This document shows positions 1-8,981 of a stretch of DNA of 64,000 nucleotides, in pieces. Source of the DNA: Streptomyces sp. CA-210063 (lineage in GTDB: Bacteria; Actinomycetota; Actinomycetes; Streptomycetales; Streptomycetaceae); NCBI RefSeq assembly GCF_024612015.1, contig NZ_CP102512.1, positions 3,596,001 through 3,660,000 on the forward strand, in the 5' to 3' direction. The notes beneath the pieces were generated by a model. It had not been told where the DNA came from. It saw nothing but the letters and a program-made list of their open reading frames with translations, and ran no database searches. How positions within the stretch are numbered: the stretch's first letter is position 1; every line of letters starts with the position of its first letter. A program made the translations under genes and the position numbers.

Positions 1-1
1 G

Positions 2-151
<150 letters not shown>

Positions 152-196
152 GCGACCGGGGTAACCGGGTACATCACGTAGTCCGGACGGGTACGA

Positions 197-234
197 CGCT
201 GCCGCGGACGGGAACACTCCCGTCCGCGGCAGCG
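197..234. terminator. Long perfect hairpin between the two fumarase genes
   Basis: A perfect 16-bp inverted repeat (arms 197-212 and 219-234) encloses a 6-base loop, AACACT. There is no T-tract, as is common for Streptomyces terminators. It ends only 11 bases before the fumC start codon, so it could end the upstream transcript, protect its 3' end, or affect fumC ribosome access. Confidence 0.7.
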
Positions 235-245
235 CTGTACCGGGC

Positions 246-1631
246 ATGACTGACTACCGCGTCGAACACGACTCCATGGGCGAGGTCCGAGTGCCGGCGG
301 ACGCCAGGTGGCGGGCCCAGACACAGCGGGCCGTGGAGAACTTCCCGATCTCGGGGCAGCGGATCGAGCGCGCCCATATCGAGGCCCTGGCCCGGATCAA
401 GGGCGCCGCAGCGAAGGTGAACGCCGAACTGGGCGTGCTCGACAAGGACGTCGCCGAGGCGATCCAGGACGCGGCCGCGGAGGTCGCGGAGGGGCGCTGG
501 GACGAGCACTTCCCCGTGGACGTGTTCCAGACCGGGTCCGGGACCTCGTCGAACATGAACACCAACGAGGTCATCGCCACGCTGGCGAGCGAGGGCCTCG
601 GCCGGGACGTGCATCCGAACGACCACGTCAACGCCTCGCAGTCGTCCAACGACGTCTTCCCCTCGTCCATCCACATCGCCGCCACCGCCGCCGTCACCCG
701 CGACCTGATCCCCGCGCTGCAGCATCTGGCGACCGCCCTGGAGCGCAAGGCCGAGGAGTTCGTCGATGTGGTGAAGTCCGGTCGTACGCATCTCATGGAC
801 GCCACACCGGTCACTCTCGGCCAGGAGTTCGGCGGGTACGCGGCCCAGGTGCGGTACGGCATCGAGCGGCTGGAGGCCTCGCTCCCCCGGCTCGCCGAAC
901 TCCCCCTGGGCGGTACGGCCGTCGGGACCGGCATCAACACGCCGCCCGGGTTCTCCGCCGCCGTCATCGCGGAGGTCGCGCGGGTCACCGGGCTGCCGCT
1001 GACCGAGGCGCGCAACCACTTCGAGGCACAGGGGGCGCGGGACGGGATCGTCGAGACGTCCGGGCAGCTCCGTACGATCGCGGTGTCCCTCACCAAGATC
1101 GCCAACGATCTGCGGTGGATGGCGTCGGGGCCGAGGACCGGTCTCGCGGAGATCTCCCTCCCGGACCTCCAGCCCGGGTCGTCGATCATGCCCGGCAAGG
1201 TCAACCCGGTGATCCCGGAGGCCGTGCTCATGGTCGCCGCGCAGGTCACGGGGAACGACGTCACGGTCACCACGGCGGGCGCCTCCGGCAACTTCGAGCT
1301 CAACGTCATGCTGCCGGTCATCGCCAAGAACGTCCTGGAGTCGGTCCGGCTGCTCGCCAACGTCTCGCGGCTGCTCGCCGACCGGACCGTGGACGGGATC
1401 GTCGCCCACCGGGAACGGGCCCGCGAGTACGCCGAGTCCTCGCCGTCGGTGGTCACCCCGCTCAACAAGTACATCGGCTACGAGGAGGCCGCGAAGGTCG
1501 CCAAGAAGGCGCTGGCCGAGCGGAAGACCATTCGGGAGGTCGTCCTGGAGAGCGGGTACGTGGAGCGCGGCGATCTCACCCTGGAGCAGCTCGACGAGGC
1601 GCTGGATGTCCTGCGGATGACGCGACCATGA
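246..1631 (+). CDS. fumC: Class II fumarate hydratase
   Basis: A 461-residue protein of normal length for the oxygen-stable, iron-independent fumarase of the aspartase/fumarase superfamily, which hydrates fumarate to malate as a cytosolic homotetramer. Family landmarks are [15 protein letters not shown] near residue 98, the region around [12 protein letters not shown] near 178, and the signature [11 protein letters not shown] near 311, whose loop carries the catalytic serine. The ATG at 246 lies just after a strong hairpin. Having this enzyme beside a class I fumarase gives both an Fe-S-dependent and an Fe-S-independent route. Confidence 0.97.
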   Translation: MTDYRVEHDSMGEVRVPADARWRAQTQRAVENFPISGQRIERAHIEALARIKGAAAKVNAELGVLDKDVAEAIQDAAAEVAEGRWDEHFPVDVFQTGSGTSSNMNTNEVIATLASEGLGRDVHPNDHVNASQSSNDVFPSSIHIAATAAVTRDLIPALQHLATALERKAEEFVDVVKSGRTHLMDATPVTLGQEFGGYAAQVRYGIERLEASLPRLAELPLGGTAVGTGINTPPGFSAAVIAEVARVTGLPLTEARNHFEAQGARDGIVETSGQLRTIAVSLTKIANDLRWMASGPRTGLAEISLPDLQPGSSIMPGKVNPVIPEAVLMVAAQVTGNDVTVTTAGASGNFELNVMLPVIAKNVLESVRLLANVSRLLADRTVDGIVAHRERAREYAESSPSVVTPLNKYIGYEEAAKVAKKALAERKTIREVVLESGYVERGDLTLEQLDEALDVLRMTRP

Positions 1632-1745
1632 CCCTACGGCGAGTTTCGGCCTCACCAGATGACACTCGGGTAACCGATTCCCGCCAAGGCGTGAACCGTG
1701 ACCGGTACCGCAGCGTCATATGCGCATGACACCTAATATCTGCGC

Positions 1746-2438
1746 ATGGGAGACGACCGAGTGGTGAGACGAGTGGAAGCGGACGGATCGACGGCGTTCT
1801 GGGAGCCCGGAGTTCAGATCCTGTGGCGCTACCGGGAGAACGGCGGCGAACGCTTCCATATCGCGCGCCCCGTCACGGTCGTACGCGACGACGAGGATCT
1901 GCTGGCCGTGTGGATGGCGCCCGGCACCGAATGTGTACGGCCCGTGCTGGCGGACGGCACCTCGCTCAACTCCGAACCGCTCACGTCCCGGTACAAGAAG
2001 CCGCGGAGCGTACGGCTCGGCCGCTGGTCCGGCACCGGGGTGCTGAAGCTGGCACGGCCGGGCGAGCCGTGGTCGGTGTGGCTGTTCTGGGAGCAGGGTT
2101 GGCGTTTCAAGAACTGGTACGTCAATCTGGAGACGCCGCTGGCCCGTTGGGACGGCGGTGTGGACTCCGAGGACCACTTCCTGGACATCTGCGTATATCC
2201 GGACCGGTCCTGGAACTGGCTCGACGAGGACGAGTTCGCACAGGCTCAGCAGGACGGCCTGATGGACGCTTCCGCGGCCGAGCGGGTGCGGGAGGCGGGG
2301 CGGTCGGCGGTGGAGGTGATCCGCGCGTGGGGCCCGCCGTTCTCGGACGGCTGGCAGCGCTGGCGCCCGAATCCGGCCTGGGGAGTACCGTCTCTCCCGG
2401 ACGACTGGGACCGTACGCCCGCGCACTTGTCCTCATGA
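1746..2438 (+). CDS. DUF402 family protein
   Basis: A 230-residue soluble protein with the DUF402 pattern: a small beta-barrel core with WMAPGTECVRPV near residue 57 and the conserved acidic-aromatic stretch SEDHFLDICVYPDRSWNWLDEDEF near 140-165. Characterised DUF402 relatives, such as FomD, are nucleotide or phosphoester hydrolases that use divalent metals through these acidic residues. Hydrolase activity here is by family inference only and the substrate is unknown. It is transcribed in the same direction as fumC, about 115 bases downstream. Confidence 0.85.
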   Translation: MGDDRVVRRVEADGSTAFWEPGVQILWRYRENGGERFHIARPVTVVRDDEDLLAVWMAPGTECVRPVLADGTSLNSEPLTSRYKKPRSVRLGRWSGTGVLKLARPGEPWSVWLFWEQGWRFKNWYVNLETPLARWDGGVDSEDHFLDICVYPDRSWNWLDEDEFAQAQQDGLMDASAAERVREAGRSAVEVIRAWGPPFSDGWQRWRPNPAWGVPSLPDDWDRTPAHLSS

Positions 2439-2781
2439 GACCCTTGATGCGCCCCCGGTCCGCAACCGTAGGATCGTCCTCCGCAAGAGTTCACTGGGGC
2501 AACTCCCGCAGTTCGGGCAGGGCTTGACCGTACGTCACCGAGGGGCGGCAAGACGTGATCAAGGGGTACGAGGGTTACACCGGGATGAGCCGGAGACGGC
2601 CTGACGGACGGGCAGTACTGCCGTTCGGCGAGTCCGCCGGTACCGTGTGTGGCACAGGAACTGCCTCTGACCACGCGGGAATTCCGTTCCCAGGACACGT
2701 AATCCGGGTATCGGCCTTTCTGCGGGACGAAGTATCGGGTTTGCGGGACGCACTGCGCGCACAACGCGCAGTCCCGGACGG
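2439..2781. other. Intergenic region before the SpoIIE phosphatase gene
   Basis: 343 bases without a convincing gene. A GTG-initiated frame of 81 codons (2555-2800, plus strand) runs through it and overlaps the next start, but it shows no recognisable family. The region probably carries the promoter of the phosphatase gene; no clear -35/-10 pair could be assigned. Confidence 0.4.
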
Positions 2782-4893
2782 ATGGATTCGACACGCGTGA
2801 CGGAGCACCCCACCTCACACGAGCGCCCTCAGAGCGGCGCCGGCCCCACGGATCCCCGTGGGGCGCTCCTGCGTACCCAGGAGCCGCTGCGCGGAGCCGC
2901 GCCCGCCGCTGCCTTACCCGCACAGGCACGCACGGGTGACGCCCCGGCCGAGCCGGGCACCGCGGCCCCGTGCGCCAAGAGCGGACAGGCCCCCTCGGAG
3001 CACGCCCAGCCGGCGCTCTCCGAGCACTCCCAGCCCGCGGCCACCGAGCCCGACCCGCACCGCCCTCGGCCCACGCCGGAGACCATCCCGGCGCAGCCCG
3101 GCGGCGAGCCGGAACGGCCTGGCGGTACCGGCGGCGGTCTGGAGCGGCGCAGCGGGCAAGGAGTGCCGCCGGGCGCCCCCATGCCCATGCGGCGCGACGG
3201 CGACCGGCTGCGCTTCGTGGGCGCCGCGACCCGGCGGATCGCCCGGGGCATCGACCTGGACGAGATCGTGATGGGTCTGTGCCGGGCCACCGTGCCGACG
3301 TTCTCGGACGCGATCCTCGTGTATCTGCGCGAGCCGCTGCCGGTCGGCGACGAGCGGCCCACCGGGCCCATGGTGCTGCGCCTGCGCCGCACCGACCGGA
3401 TCCCCGAGGAGCGGGACACCGACAACGGCTTCATGCCCGTGCTCCAGCCCGAGCCCGTCGACCTGGCGGTCGTCACCGCCGAGCAGTGTGAGGTACGGCC
3501 CGGCGGGGCGCTCGCCGAGGTGCTGCGGGGCGTACGGCCGGTCTTCGCGGACGCGCCCGCCGCGCACGACGCGCTGCCCGAACTGCTCGGGCCGGACGCC
3601 GAACTGACCGTGCCGACGGGCCAGCGGGCAATCCTCGCGCCGCTGCGCGGCCGGCGCCGGGTGATCGGGGCGGCGGTCTTCCTGCGCCGCCCGGAGCGGA
3701 TGGCGTTCGAGCAGGACGATCTGCTGGTCGCCGCCCAACTGGCCACGCACAGCGCGCTCGGCATCGACAAGGCGGTGCTGTACGGCCGCGAGGCGTACAT
3801 CGCCGACGAGTTGCAGCGCACGATGCTGCCGGAGGCGCTGCCGCGCTGCACCGGCGTACGGCTCGCGCACCGGTATCTGCCGGCCGCCGAGACGGCGCGG
3901 GTCGGCGGTGACTGGTACGACGCGATTCCCCTGCCGGGCAGCCGGGTGGCGTTGGTCGTGGGTGATGTCATGGGGCACTCGATGACATCGGCCGCGATCA
4001 TGGGGCAGCTGCGGACCACCGCGCAGACGTTGGCGGGCTTGGACCTTCCGCCGCAGGAAGTGCTGCACCATCTCGACGAGCAGGCGCAGCGGCTGGGTAC
4101 GGATCGTATGGCGACCTGCCTGTACGCCGTGTACGACCCGGTATCGCATCGGATCACCATCGCCAACGCCGGGCATCCGCCGCCGGTGCTGCTGCACCTG
4201 GGCGGGCGTGCCGAGGTGCTGCGGGTGCCGCCGGGTGCGCCGATCGGTGTGGGTGGCGTGGACTTCGAGGCGGTGGAGCTGGACGCGCCGGCCGGGGGCA
4301 CGCTGCTGCTGTACACCGACGGGCTCGTGGAGTCCCGGCTCAGGGATGTGTGGACCGGGATAGAGCAGTTGCGGGAGAAGCTGGCCGCTACCGCGCAGTT
4401 GACCGGGCCGGACCATCCCCCGCCGCTGGAAGCGCTGTGCGACGAGGTGCTCGACATGCTCGGCCCGGGCGACCGGGACGACGACATCGCGCTGCTCGCC
4501 GCGCGGTTCGATGGGATCGCTCCCAGCGATGTCGCGTACTGGTTCCTGGAGCCGGAGGAGATGGCTCCGGGGCGGGCGCGGCGGCTGGCCCGGCATGCGC
4601 TGTCCCGCTGGGGGCTGGAGGAGTTGACCGACTCCGTCGAGCTGCTCATCAGTGAGGTCGTCACCAATGCGGTGCGGTATGCGACTCGGCCGGTCACTTT
4701 GAGGTTGCTGCGGACCGATGTGCTGCGGTGTGAGGTGACCGATGACGTGCCTCAGCTGCCTCGGTTGCGGCAGGCTCGGGCGACGGATGAGGGGGGCCGG
4801 GGGCTCTACCTGGTCAATCGGCTGGCGAAGCGGTGGGGGGCTACTCGGTTGAGTGCGGGGAAGGTTGTGTGGTTCGAGCTCAATCAGGCGTGA
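2782..4893 (+). CDS. GAF-SpoIIE phosphatase-HATPase multidomain regulator
   Basis: A 703-residue protein. Residues 1-130 are low-complexity and rich in Pro/Ala/Glu. A GAF-like sensor region follows (about 145-345), then a PP2C-like SpoIIE phosphatase domain (about 350-575) with VGGDWYDAIPLPG, ALVVGDVMGH and LLLYTDGLVE, whose Asp residues bind Mn/Mg. The C-terminus is an anti-sigma-type HATPase domain (about 590-700) with LISEVVTNAVRYA and GRGLYLVNRLAKRWG. Such proteins control partner-switching sigma regulation in Streptomyces, with phosphatase and kinase activities acting on anti-anti-sigma proteins. No cognate partner is adjacent. The start may instead be GTG at 2797. Confidence 0.93.
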   Translation: MDSTRVTEHPTSHERPQSGAGPTDPRGALLRTQEPLRGAAPAAALPAQARTGDAPAEPGTAAPCAKSGQAPSEHAQPALSEHSQPAATEPDPHRPRPTPETIPAQPGGEPERPGGTGGGLERRSGQGVPPGAPMPMRRDGDRLRFVGAATRRIARGIDLDEIVMGLCRATVPTFSDAILVYLREPLPVGDERPTGPMVLRLRRTDRIPEERDTDNGFMPVLQPEPVDLAVVTAEQCEVRPGGALAEVLRGVRPVFADAPAAHDALPELLGPDAELTVPTGQRAILAPLRGRRRVIGAAVFLRRPERMAFEQDDLLVAAQLATHSALGIDKAVLYGREAYIADELQRTMLPEALPRCTGVRLAHRYLPAAETARVGGDWYDAIPLPGSRVALVVGDVMGHSMTSAAIMGQLRTTAQTLAGLDLPPQEVLHHLDEQAQRLGTDRMATCLYAVYDPVSHRITIANAGHPPPVLLHLGGRAEVLRVPPGAPIGVGGVDFEAVELDAPAGGTLLLYTDGLVESRLRDVWTGIEQLREKLAATAQLTGPDHPPPLEALCDEVLDMLGPGDRDDDIALLAARFDGIAPSDVAYWFLEPEEMAPGRARRLARHALSRWGLEELTDSVELLISEVVTNAVRYATRPVTLRLLRTDVLRCEVTDDVPQLPRLRQARATDEGGRGLYLVNRLAKRWGATRLSAGKVVWFELNQA

Positions 4894-4940
4894 GCGCTCC
4901 GCTGGGTTGAGCGTTCAGAGCTCGAGGCTGACTGTGCTCT

Positions 4941-4988
4941 GCGGCTGCGGGTTCGTCGTGGCTGATCGCGCAGTTCCCCGCGCCCCTT
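4941..4988 (+). repeat. Dispersed Streptomyces intergenic repeat, copy A
   Basis: Contains GCGGCTGCGGGTTCG followed by GTGGCTGATCGCGCAGTT and CCCCGCGCCCCTT. It is one of five copies in this window (others near 12001, 14717, 56851 and 59289). All five are in intergenic space, at or next to the 3' ends of genes or beside terminators. Function unknown. Confidence 0.85.
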
Positions 4989-4997
4989 AACGGCGCG

Positions 4998-5027
4998 AAG
5001 GGCGCCCGGTGAACACCGGGCGCCCTT
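4998..5027. terminator. Bidirectional hairpin terminator
   Basis: A perfect 13-bp inverted repeat (4998-5010 and 5015-5027) with a GAAC loop lies between the convergent phosphatase (plus) and penicillin-binding protein (minus) genes. Its position fits a terminator serving both. Confidence 0.85.
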
Positions 5028-5045
5028 CCTTGTGCGCTGGAGGCG

Positions 5046-7466
5046 CTAGTCGTCCGCCTGTGGATCGTTCGGATCCGTCGGTAGTTCGATGTCGCCGTCG
5101 TTGGACGGGGTGGCTTCCGGTGTCGTCTCCGGGGTCGTCTCGGGGGTCGTCTCCGGTGTCGTCTCCGGGGTGGTTTCCGGTGTCGTCTCCGGGGTCGTCT
5201 CGGGGGTCGTTTCCGGTGTCGTCTCCGGGCTCAGGCTCGGGGTCGGGCTCGGGGTCGGGGACTCGGAGGGCTCCACGGCGGCGCCCTGGGTGGTCTCCAG
5301 GTCGAACTTGGTGGTCTTGCCCATGACGCCGAAGGTGTAGGTGGCCCAGATCTGGGCGGGGAAGCCACCGCCGTTGACACGTTCGACGCCGGCCGCGCCG
5401 TACATCGGGACGTGCTTGCCGTTCTTGCTCATGTCCTCGCCGAAGAGGCCGACTGAGGTCACGAGGTTCGGGGTGAAGGCGGTGAACCACGCGGAGCGGT
5501 TCTCGTCGGAGGTACCCGTCTTGCCGGCGACCTGCTGGCCGTCGCGGGCGGGGTTGTCGCGGACGGACGTCTTGGCCGTACCGTCGTCGACCACGCCGGT
5601 GAGGACCGAGGTGACCGTGTCGGCGGCCTCGCGGCTGATGACCTGCTCGCCGATCGCCTCGGGGAACTCGACCTCACCGTCCCGATGCTCGGCCGAGGCG
5701 ACGAGGGTCGGGGTGACCTTCTTGCCGTGGTTGTCGAGGGTGGCGTAGATACCGGCCATCTCCAGCGGGCTGGCGCCCATGGAGCCCAGGGTCTGGGCGG
5801 GCACGGCCTCCATGCCCTCGGTGTCCATGCCGAGCTTCTCGGCGACCTCCATGACCTTCTCCATGCCCACGTCGACGCCCATCTGCGCGAAGACGGAGTT
5901 GATGGACTTGTTCATGGCGGTCTGCACGGTGACGTCGCCGTAGTCGACGTCGTCCTCGTTCGGCGGGTTGAAGCCGACCGCGGTGCCGTTGTCCATGACC
6001 TTGTGCCCGCTGTCACCGTCATAGATCGCGTTGGCGGTGATCGGGTCGCCGTCCTGCGTCTCGGCGCCCTCGTCGACGGCGGCGGCGAGGATCACCGGCT
6101 TGAAGGTCGAGGCGGGCTGGTAGTCCCGGCGGGTGGCGTTGTTCGTGAAGTGCTTCACGTAGTCGGCGCCGCCGTACATGGCGAGGACCTTGCCGGTCTT
6201 CGGGTCGACCGATACGGCGCCGGCCTGGATGTAGGCGTCGACCTTGCGCTTCTTGGGGTCGAGCTTGCTGGTGAGCCGTTCCTTGACGGCCTTCTCCAGC
6301 TTGGTCTGCTTCTTCGGGTCGATGTTCAGCGTGACGGTCCAGCCGCCCGCCTCGATCTTCGTCTTGGCGTCCTCGTAGTCGGCGGCGTCGCCGTCGGCTA
6401 CGAGTTGCTTGGCCAGCTGGTTGTTGGCGGCCTCGACCAGATAGCCGTTCTGGCCCTGCATGTCGGGAGCGGCCTGGGGCTCCTTCGGCTTGGGGAGCTT
6501 CATGCCCTCCCGCTCCGAGGCGTCCAGCCACTTCATCTCGACCATGTTGTCCAGCACGTAGTTCCAGCGGTTCGTGACCAGCTTCTTGCCGGTCTCGGTG
6601 GCCGTGGACAGGTCGTACTGGCTGGGGGCCTGGAGCAGCGCGGCGAGGTAGGCGCCCTGCTCGACGCTGAGCTTGTTGGCGTCGACGCCGTAGTACGCCT
6701 GGGCGGCGGCCTGGATGCCCCAGGCGCCGCGGCCGTAGTAGCTGGTGTTGATGTAGCCCGCGAGGATGTAGTCCTTGGACTCGTTGCGTTCCAGCTTCAG
6801 GGAGATGACCAGCTCGTTGAGCTTGCGGGTCACCGTCTGGTCGGACGTCAGGTAGTAGTTCTTGACGTACTGCTGGGTGATCGTCGAGCCACCCTGCTTG
6901 CCCTTGCCGGAGAGGGTGTTGACCAGACCGCGGGTCATGCCCTTGAAGTCGACGCCGGGGTCCGAGTAGAAGGTCTTGTTCTCGGCGGCGACGAAGGCCA
7001 GCTGGACTTTCTTGGGGACTTTGTCGAGTTCGACGATCTCGCGGTTGGTCGTGCCCGAGCGGGCGAGGATCTTGCCGTTGGAGTACTTGTAGACGTTGCT
7101 TTCCTGCGTCGCCTCGGGGTTTCCCTTGGGGATGTCGATCATCAGGTAGAGCACGACGAAGGCGCCCATGACGAGCAGGCAGAGACCGAGGAACGTGCCC
7201 AGGATCTTCTTCCAGGTGAAGAAGCGGCGTATGCCGCTCTTCTTCTTGCCCGCGCCACCCTTGCCGCCGCCCTTGGCCGCGGCCCTGGCCGCCGCCCGGC
7301 CGCCGCCCTCGGGCGGCGCTATGACCGCCGTCGTCCCGGCTTCCGCCCCGCCCCCGGACGAGCGCTTGGGCGCCGCGCGGCGACCGCCGCGCTGCCGCGC
7401 TCGTCTTTCTTCCGCTCGTCCCATGGCTCCGGTCCGCTCCGCATTCTGCTCGGTCTCATACGTCAC
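5046..7466 (-). CDS. Class A (bifunctional) penicillin-binding protein with TPE-repeat tail
   Basis: An 806-residue membrane-anchored peptidoglycan synthase. Residues 1-80 are a basic cytoplasmic tail rich in Gly/Ala/Arg, followed by one transmembrane helix (about 87-112). The GT51 glycosyltransferase domain (about 140-320) has the catalytic Glu in AAENKTFYSDPGVD and GGSTITQQYVKN. The transpeptidase domain (about 400-720) has the active-site serine in PASTFKP, an SIN motif in KSINSVF and KTGTSDENRSAWF. The last 70 residues contain nine ETTP units encoded by 12-base tandem repeats (about 5110-5222), likely a flexible wall-spanning tail. It is divergent from the PadR operon. Confidence 0.96.
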   Translation of the reverse strand: MTYETEQNAERTGAMGRAEERRARQRGGRRAAPKRSSGGGAEAGTTAVIAPPEGGGRAAARAAAKGGGKGGAGKKKSGIRRFFTWKKILGTFLGLCLLVMGAFVVLYLMIDIPKGNPEATQESNVYKYSNGKILARSGTTNREIVELDKVPKKVQLAFVAAENKTFYSDPGVDFKGMTRGLVNTLSGKGKQGGSTITQQYVKNYYLTSDQTVTRKLNELVISLKLERNESKDYILAGYINTSYYGRGAWGIQAAAQAYYGVDANKLSVEQGAYLAALLQAPSQYDLSTATETGKKLVTNRWNYVLDNMVEMKWLDASEREGMKLPKPKEPQAAPDMQGQNGYLVEAANNQLAKQLVADGDAADYEDAKTKIEAGGWTVTLNIDPKKQTKLEKAVKERLTSKLDPKKRKVDAYIQAGAVSVDPKTGKVLAMYGGADYVKHFTNNATRRDYQPASTFKPVILAAAVDEGAETQDGDPITANAIYDGDSGHKVMDNGTAVGFNPPNEDDVDYGDVTVQTAMNKSINSVFAQMGVDVGMEKVMEVAEKLGMDTEGMEAVPAQTLGSMGASPLEMAGIYATLDNHGKKVTPTLVASAEHRDGEVEFPEAIGEQVISREAADTVTSVLTGVVDDGTAKTSVRDNPARDGQQVAGKTGTSDENRSAWFTAFTPNLVTSVGLFGEDMSKNGKHVPMYGAAGVERVNGGGFPAQIWATYTFGVMGKTTKFDLETTQGAAVEPSESPTPSPTPSLSPETTPETTPETTPETTPETTPETTPETTPETTPETTPEATPSNDGDIELPTDPNDPQADD

Positions 7467-7718
7467 TCGGGTCTTTGTCGGCTCAGCAAGCTAACACCGA
7501 GCACTGTGACAAAGGGGAGCCGGTCCGCTCCCTCGCGGCGTGACAATGCGCACGCGAGACGCCTGCCCATAGAGCTCATCCCACCGGAACGGACGTTCCA
7601 ACAGGGCCGATGGTTGCCCCACCAGACCCACGAGTTGTCGCCGGGTTGTCGCCGGTCTCAGTGACAGAACCGTGACAATCACCTCTGACCTGCGGCCTCT
7701 CCACGCCCGGTGGCCACC

Positions 7719-7748
7719 TATACACGGCATGTATACGTGCGGTGTATA
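7719..7748. promoter_or_regulatory. 30-bp palindromic operator, probable PadR site
   Basis: Outer arms TATACAC and GTGTATA frame inner arms GCA/TGC around a central GTATAC. Only two symmetric base pairs of the 30-bp palindrome fail to match. It ends 22 bases before the padR-type start codon in the PBP/PadR divergent spacer (304 bases). PadR proteins commonly autoregulate through ATGTATAC-like palindromes, so this is the likely autorepression site. Binding is inferred. Confidence 0.75.
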
Positions 7749-7770
7749 CCCCCTGTGTACAGTCGTGCTC

Positions 7771-8295
7771 ATGTCCATCGGTCACACCCTCCTGGGACTC
7801 CTGGAGTCCGGGCCCCGACACGGTTACGACCTCAAACGGGCCTTCGACGAGAAGTTCGGTCACGACCGGCCGCTGCACTACGGCCAGGTCTACTCGACGA
7901 TGTCGCGCCTGCTGAAGAACGGCCTCGTCGAGGTCGACGGCATGGAGCCCGGCGGCGGCCCCGAGCGGAAGCGGTACGCGATCACCGAGGCGGGCATCAC
8001 CGATGTCCAGCGGTGGCTCGCGACGCCCGAGAAGCCGGAGCCGTATCTGCAGTCGACCCTCTATACGAAGGTCGTCCTCGCCCTGCTCACCGACCGGAAC
8101 GCGGCCGAGATCCTCGACACCCAGCGTTCCGAGCACCTGCGGATGATGCGCATCCTCACCGACCGCAAACGCAAGGGCGACCTGGCCGATCAGCTGATCT
8201 GCGACCACGCCCTGTTCCATCTGGAGGCCGATCTGCGATGGCTGGAGCTGACCGCCGCCCGACTGGGCAAACTGGCCGAGGCGGTGGTCCGGTGA
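7771..8295 (+). CDS. PadR family transcriptional regulator
   Basis: A 174-residue protein with an N-terminal PadR winged helix (MSIGHTLLGLLESGPRHGYD, then HYGQVYSTMSRLLKNGLVEV) and a C-terminal helical dimerisation region. The ATG at 7771 is preferred to upstream in-frame codons because it begins exactly at the family's N-terminus and leaves the palindromic operator outside the gene. Its stop overlaps the GTG of the ABC ATPase, so PadR and the transporter are translationally coupled. The usual logic is a repressor of an efflux pump relieved by the pump's substrate. Confidence 0.95.
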   Translation: MSIGHTLLGLLESGPRHGYDLKRAFDEKFGHDRPLHYGQVYSTMSRLLKNGLVEVDGMEPGGGPERKRYAITEAGITDVQRWLATPEKPEPYLQSTLYTKVVLALLTDRNAAEILDTQRSEHLRMMRILTDRKRKGDLADQLICDHALFHLEADLRWLELTAARLGKLAEAVVR

Positions 8296-8981
8296 CGCCC
8301 CCCGCCGGCTCCCTGCTCGTCGCGACCGATCTGCGCAAGGCGTACGGTCCGACCAACGCGCTGGACGGTGCCGAATTCTCCATCCACCCCGGCGAGGTCG
8401 TCGCGGTGATGGGCCCCTCCGGCTCCGGCAAGTCGACCTTGCTGCACTGCCTCGCCGGGATCGTGCCGCCCGACTCGGGCTCGATCACGTACAACGGCCG
8501 TGAGATGGCCACCATGAACGACGCCCAGCGCAGTGCGCTGAGGCGCAGCGAGTTCGGGTTCGTCTTCCAGTTCGGGCAGCTCGTGCCGGAGCTCACCTGT
8601 GTGGAGAACGTGGCGCTGCCGCTCAGGCTGAACGGCGCCTCCCGCAAGGAGTCCGAGAAGACCGCGCTCGGCTGGATGCGGCGCCTGGAGGTCGACGACC
8701 TCGCCCGCAAGCGTCCCGGGGAGGTCTCCGGCGGTCAGGGCCAGCGGGTCGCCGTCGCCCGGGCGCTGGTCACGGGCCCCCGGGTGCTGTTCGCGGACGA
8801 GCCCACCGGCGCGCTCGACTCGCTCAACGGCGAGCGGGTGATGGAACTGCTCACCGAGGCCGCCCGGTCCACCAACGCGGCCGTCGTCCTCGTCACGCAC
8901 GAGGCGCGGGTCGCGGCGTACTCCGACCGGGAGATCGTCGTACGGGACGGCAAGTCACGGGACATGGAGCGCGTCGTATGA
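8292..8981 (+). CDS. ABC transporter ATP-binding protein (LolD/MacB type)
   Basis: 229 residues starting at a GTG that overlaps the padR stop (GTGA). It has Walker A GPSGSGKST near residue 39, a signature loop read as VSGGQGQRVAVARAL near 143, Walker B VLFADEP and the switch His in LVTHE. This class pairs with FtsX-like permeases in macrolide/peptide efflux or envelope stress systems, and the permease follows with an ATGA overlap. Confidence 0.96.
   Translation: MTPPAGSLLVATDLRKAYGPTNALDGAEFSIHPGEVVAVMGPSGSGKSTLLHCLAGIVPPDSGSITYNGREMATMNDAQRSALRRSEFGFVFQFGQLVPELTCVENVALPLRLNGASRKESEKTALGWMRRLEVDDLARKRPGEVSGGQGQRVAVARALVTGPRVLFADEPTGALDSLNGERVMELLTEAARSTNAAVVLVTHEARVAAYSDREIVVRDGKSRDMERVV

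Noticed and set aside
2555..2800. 81-codon plus-strand ORF before the SpoIIE gene
   Set aside because: No family resemblance, overlaps the next gene out of frame, ordinary for this GC content.
5685..7664. 659-codon open frame antisense to the penicillin-binding protein
   Set aside because: Val/Leu/Asp/Gly-biased shadow of a gene with complete active-site motifs on the other strand.
7491..7778. 95-codon minus-strand ORF in the PBP/PadR spacer
   Set aside because: It runs across the palindromic operator and promoter region and has no recognisable features.
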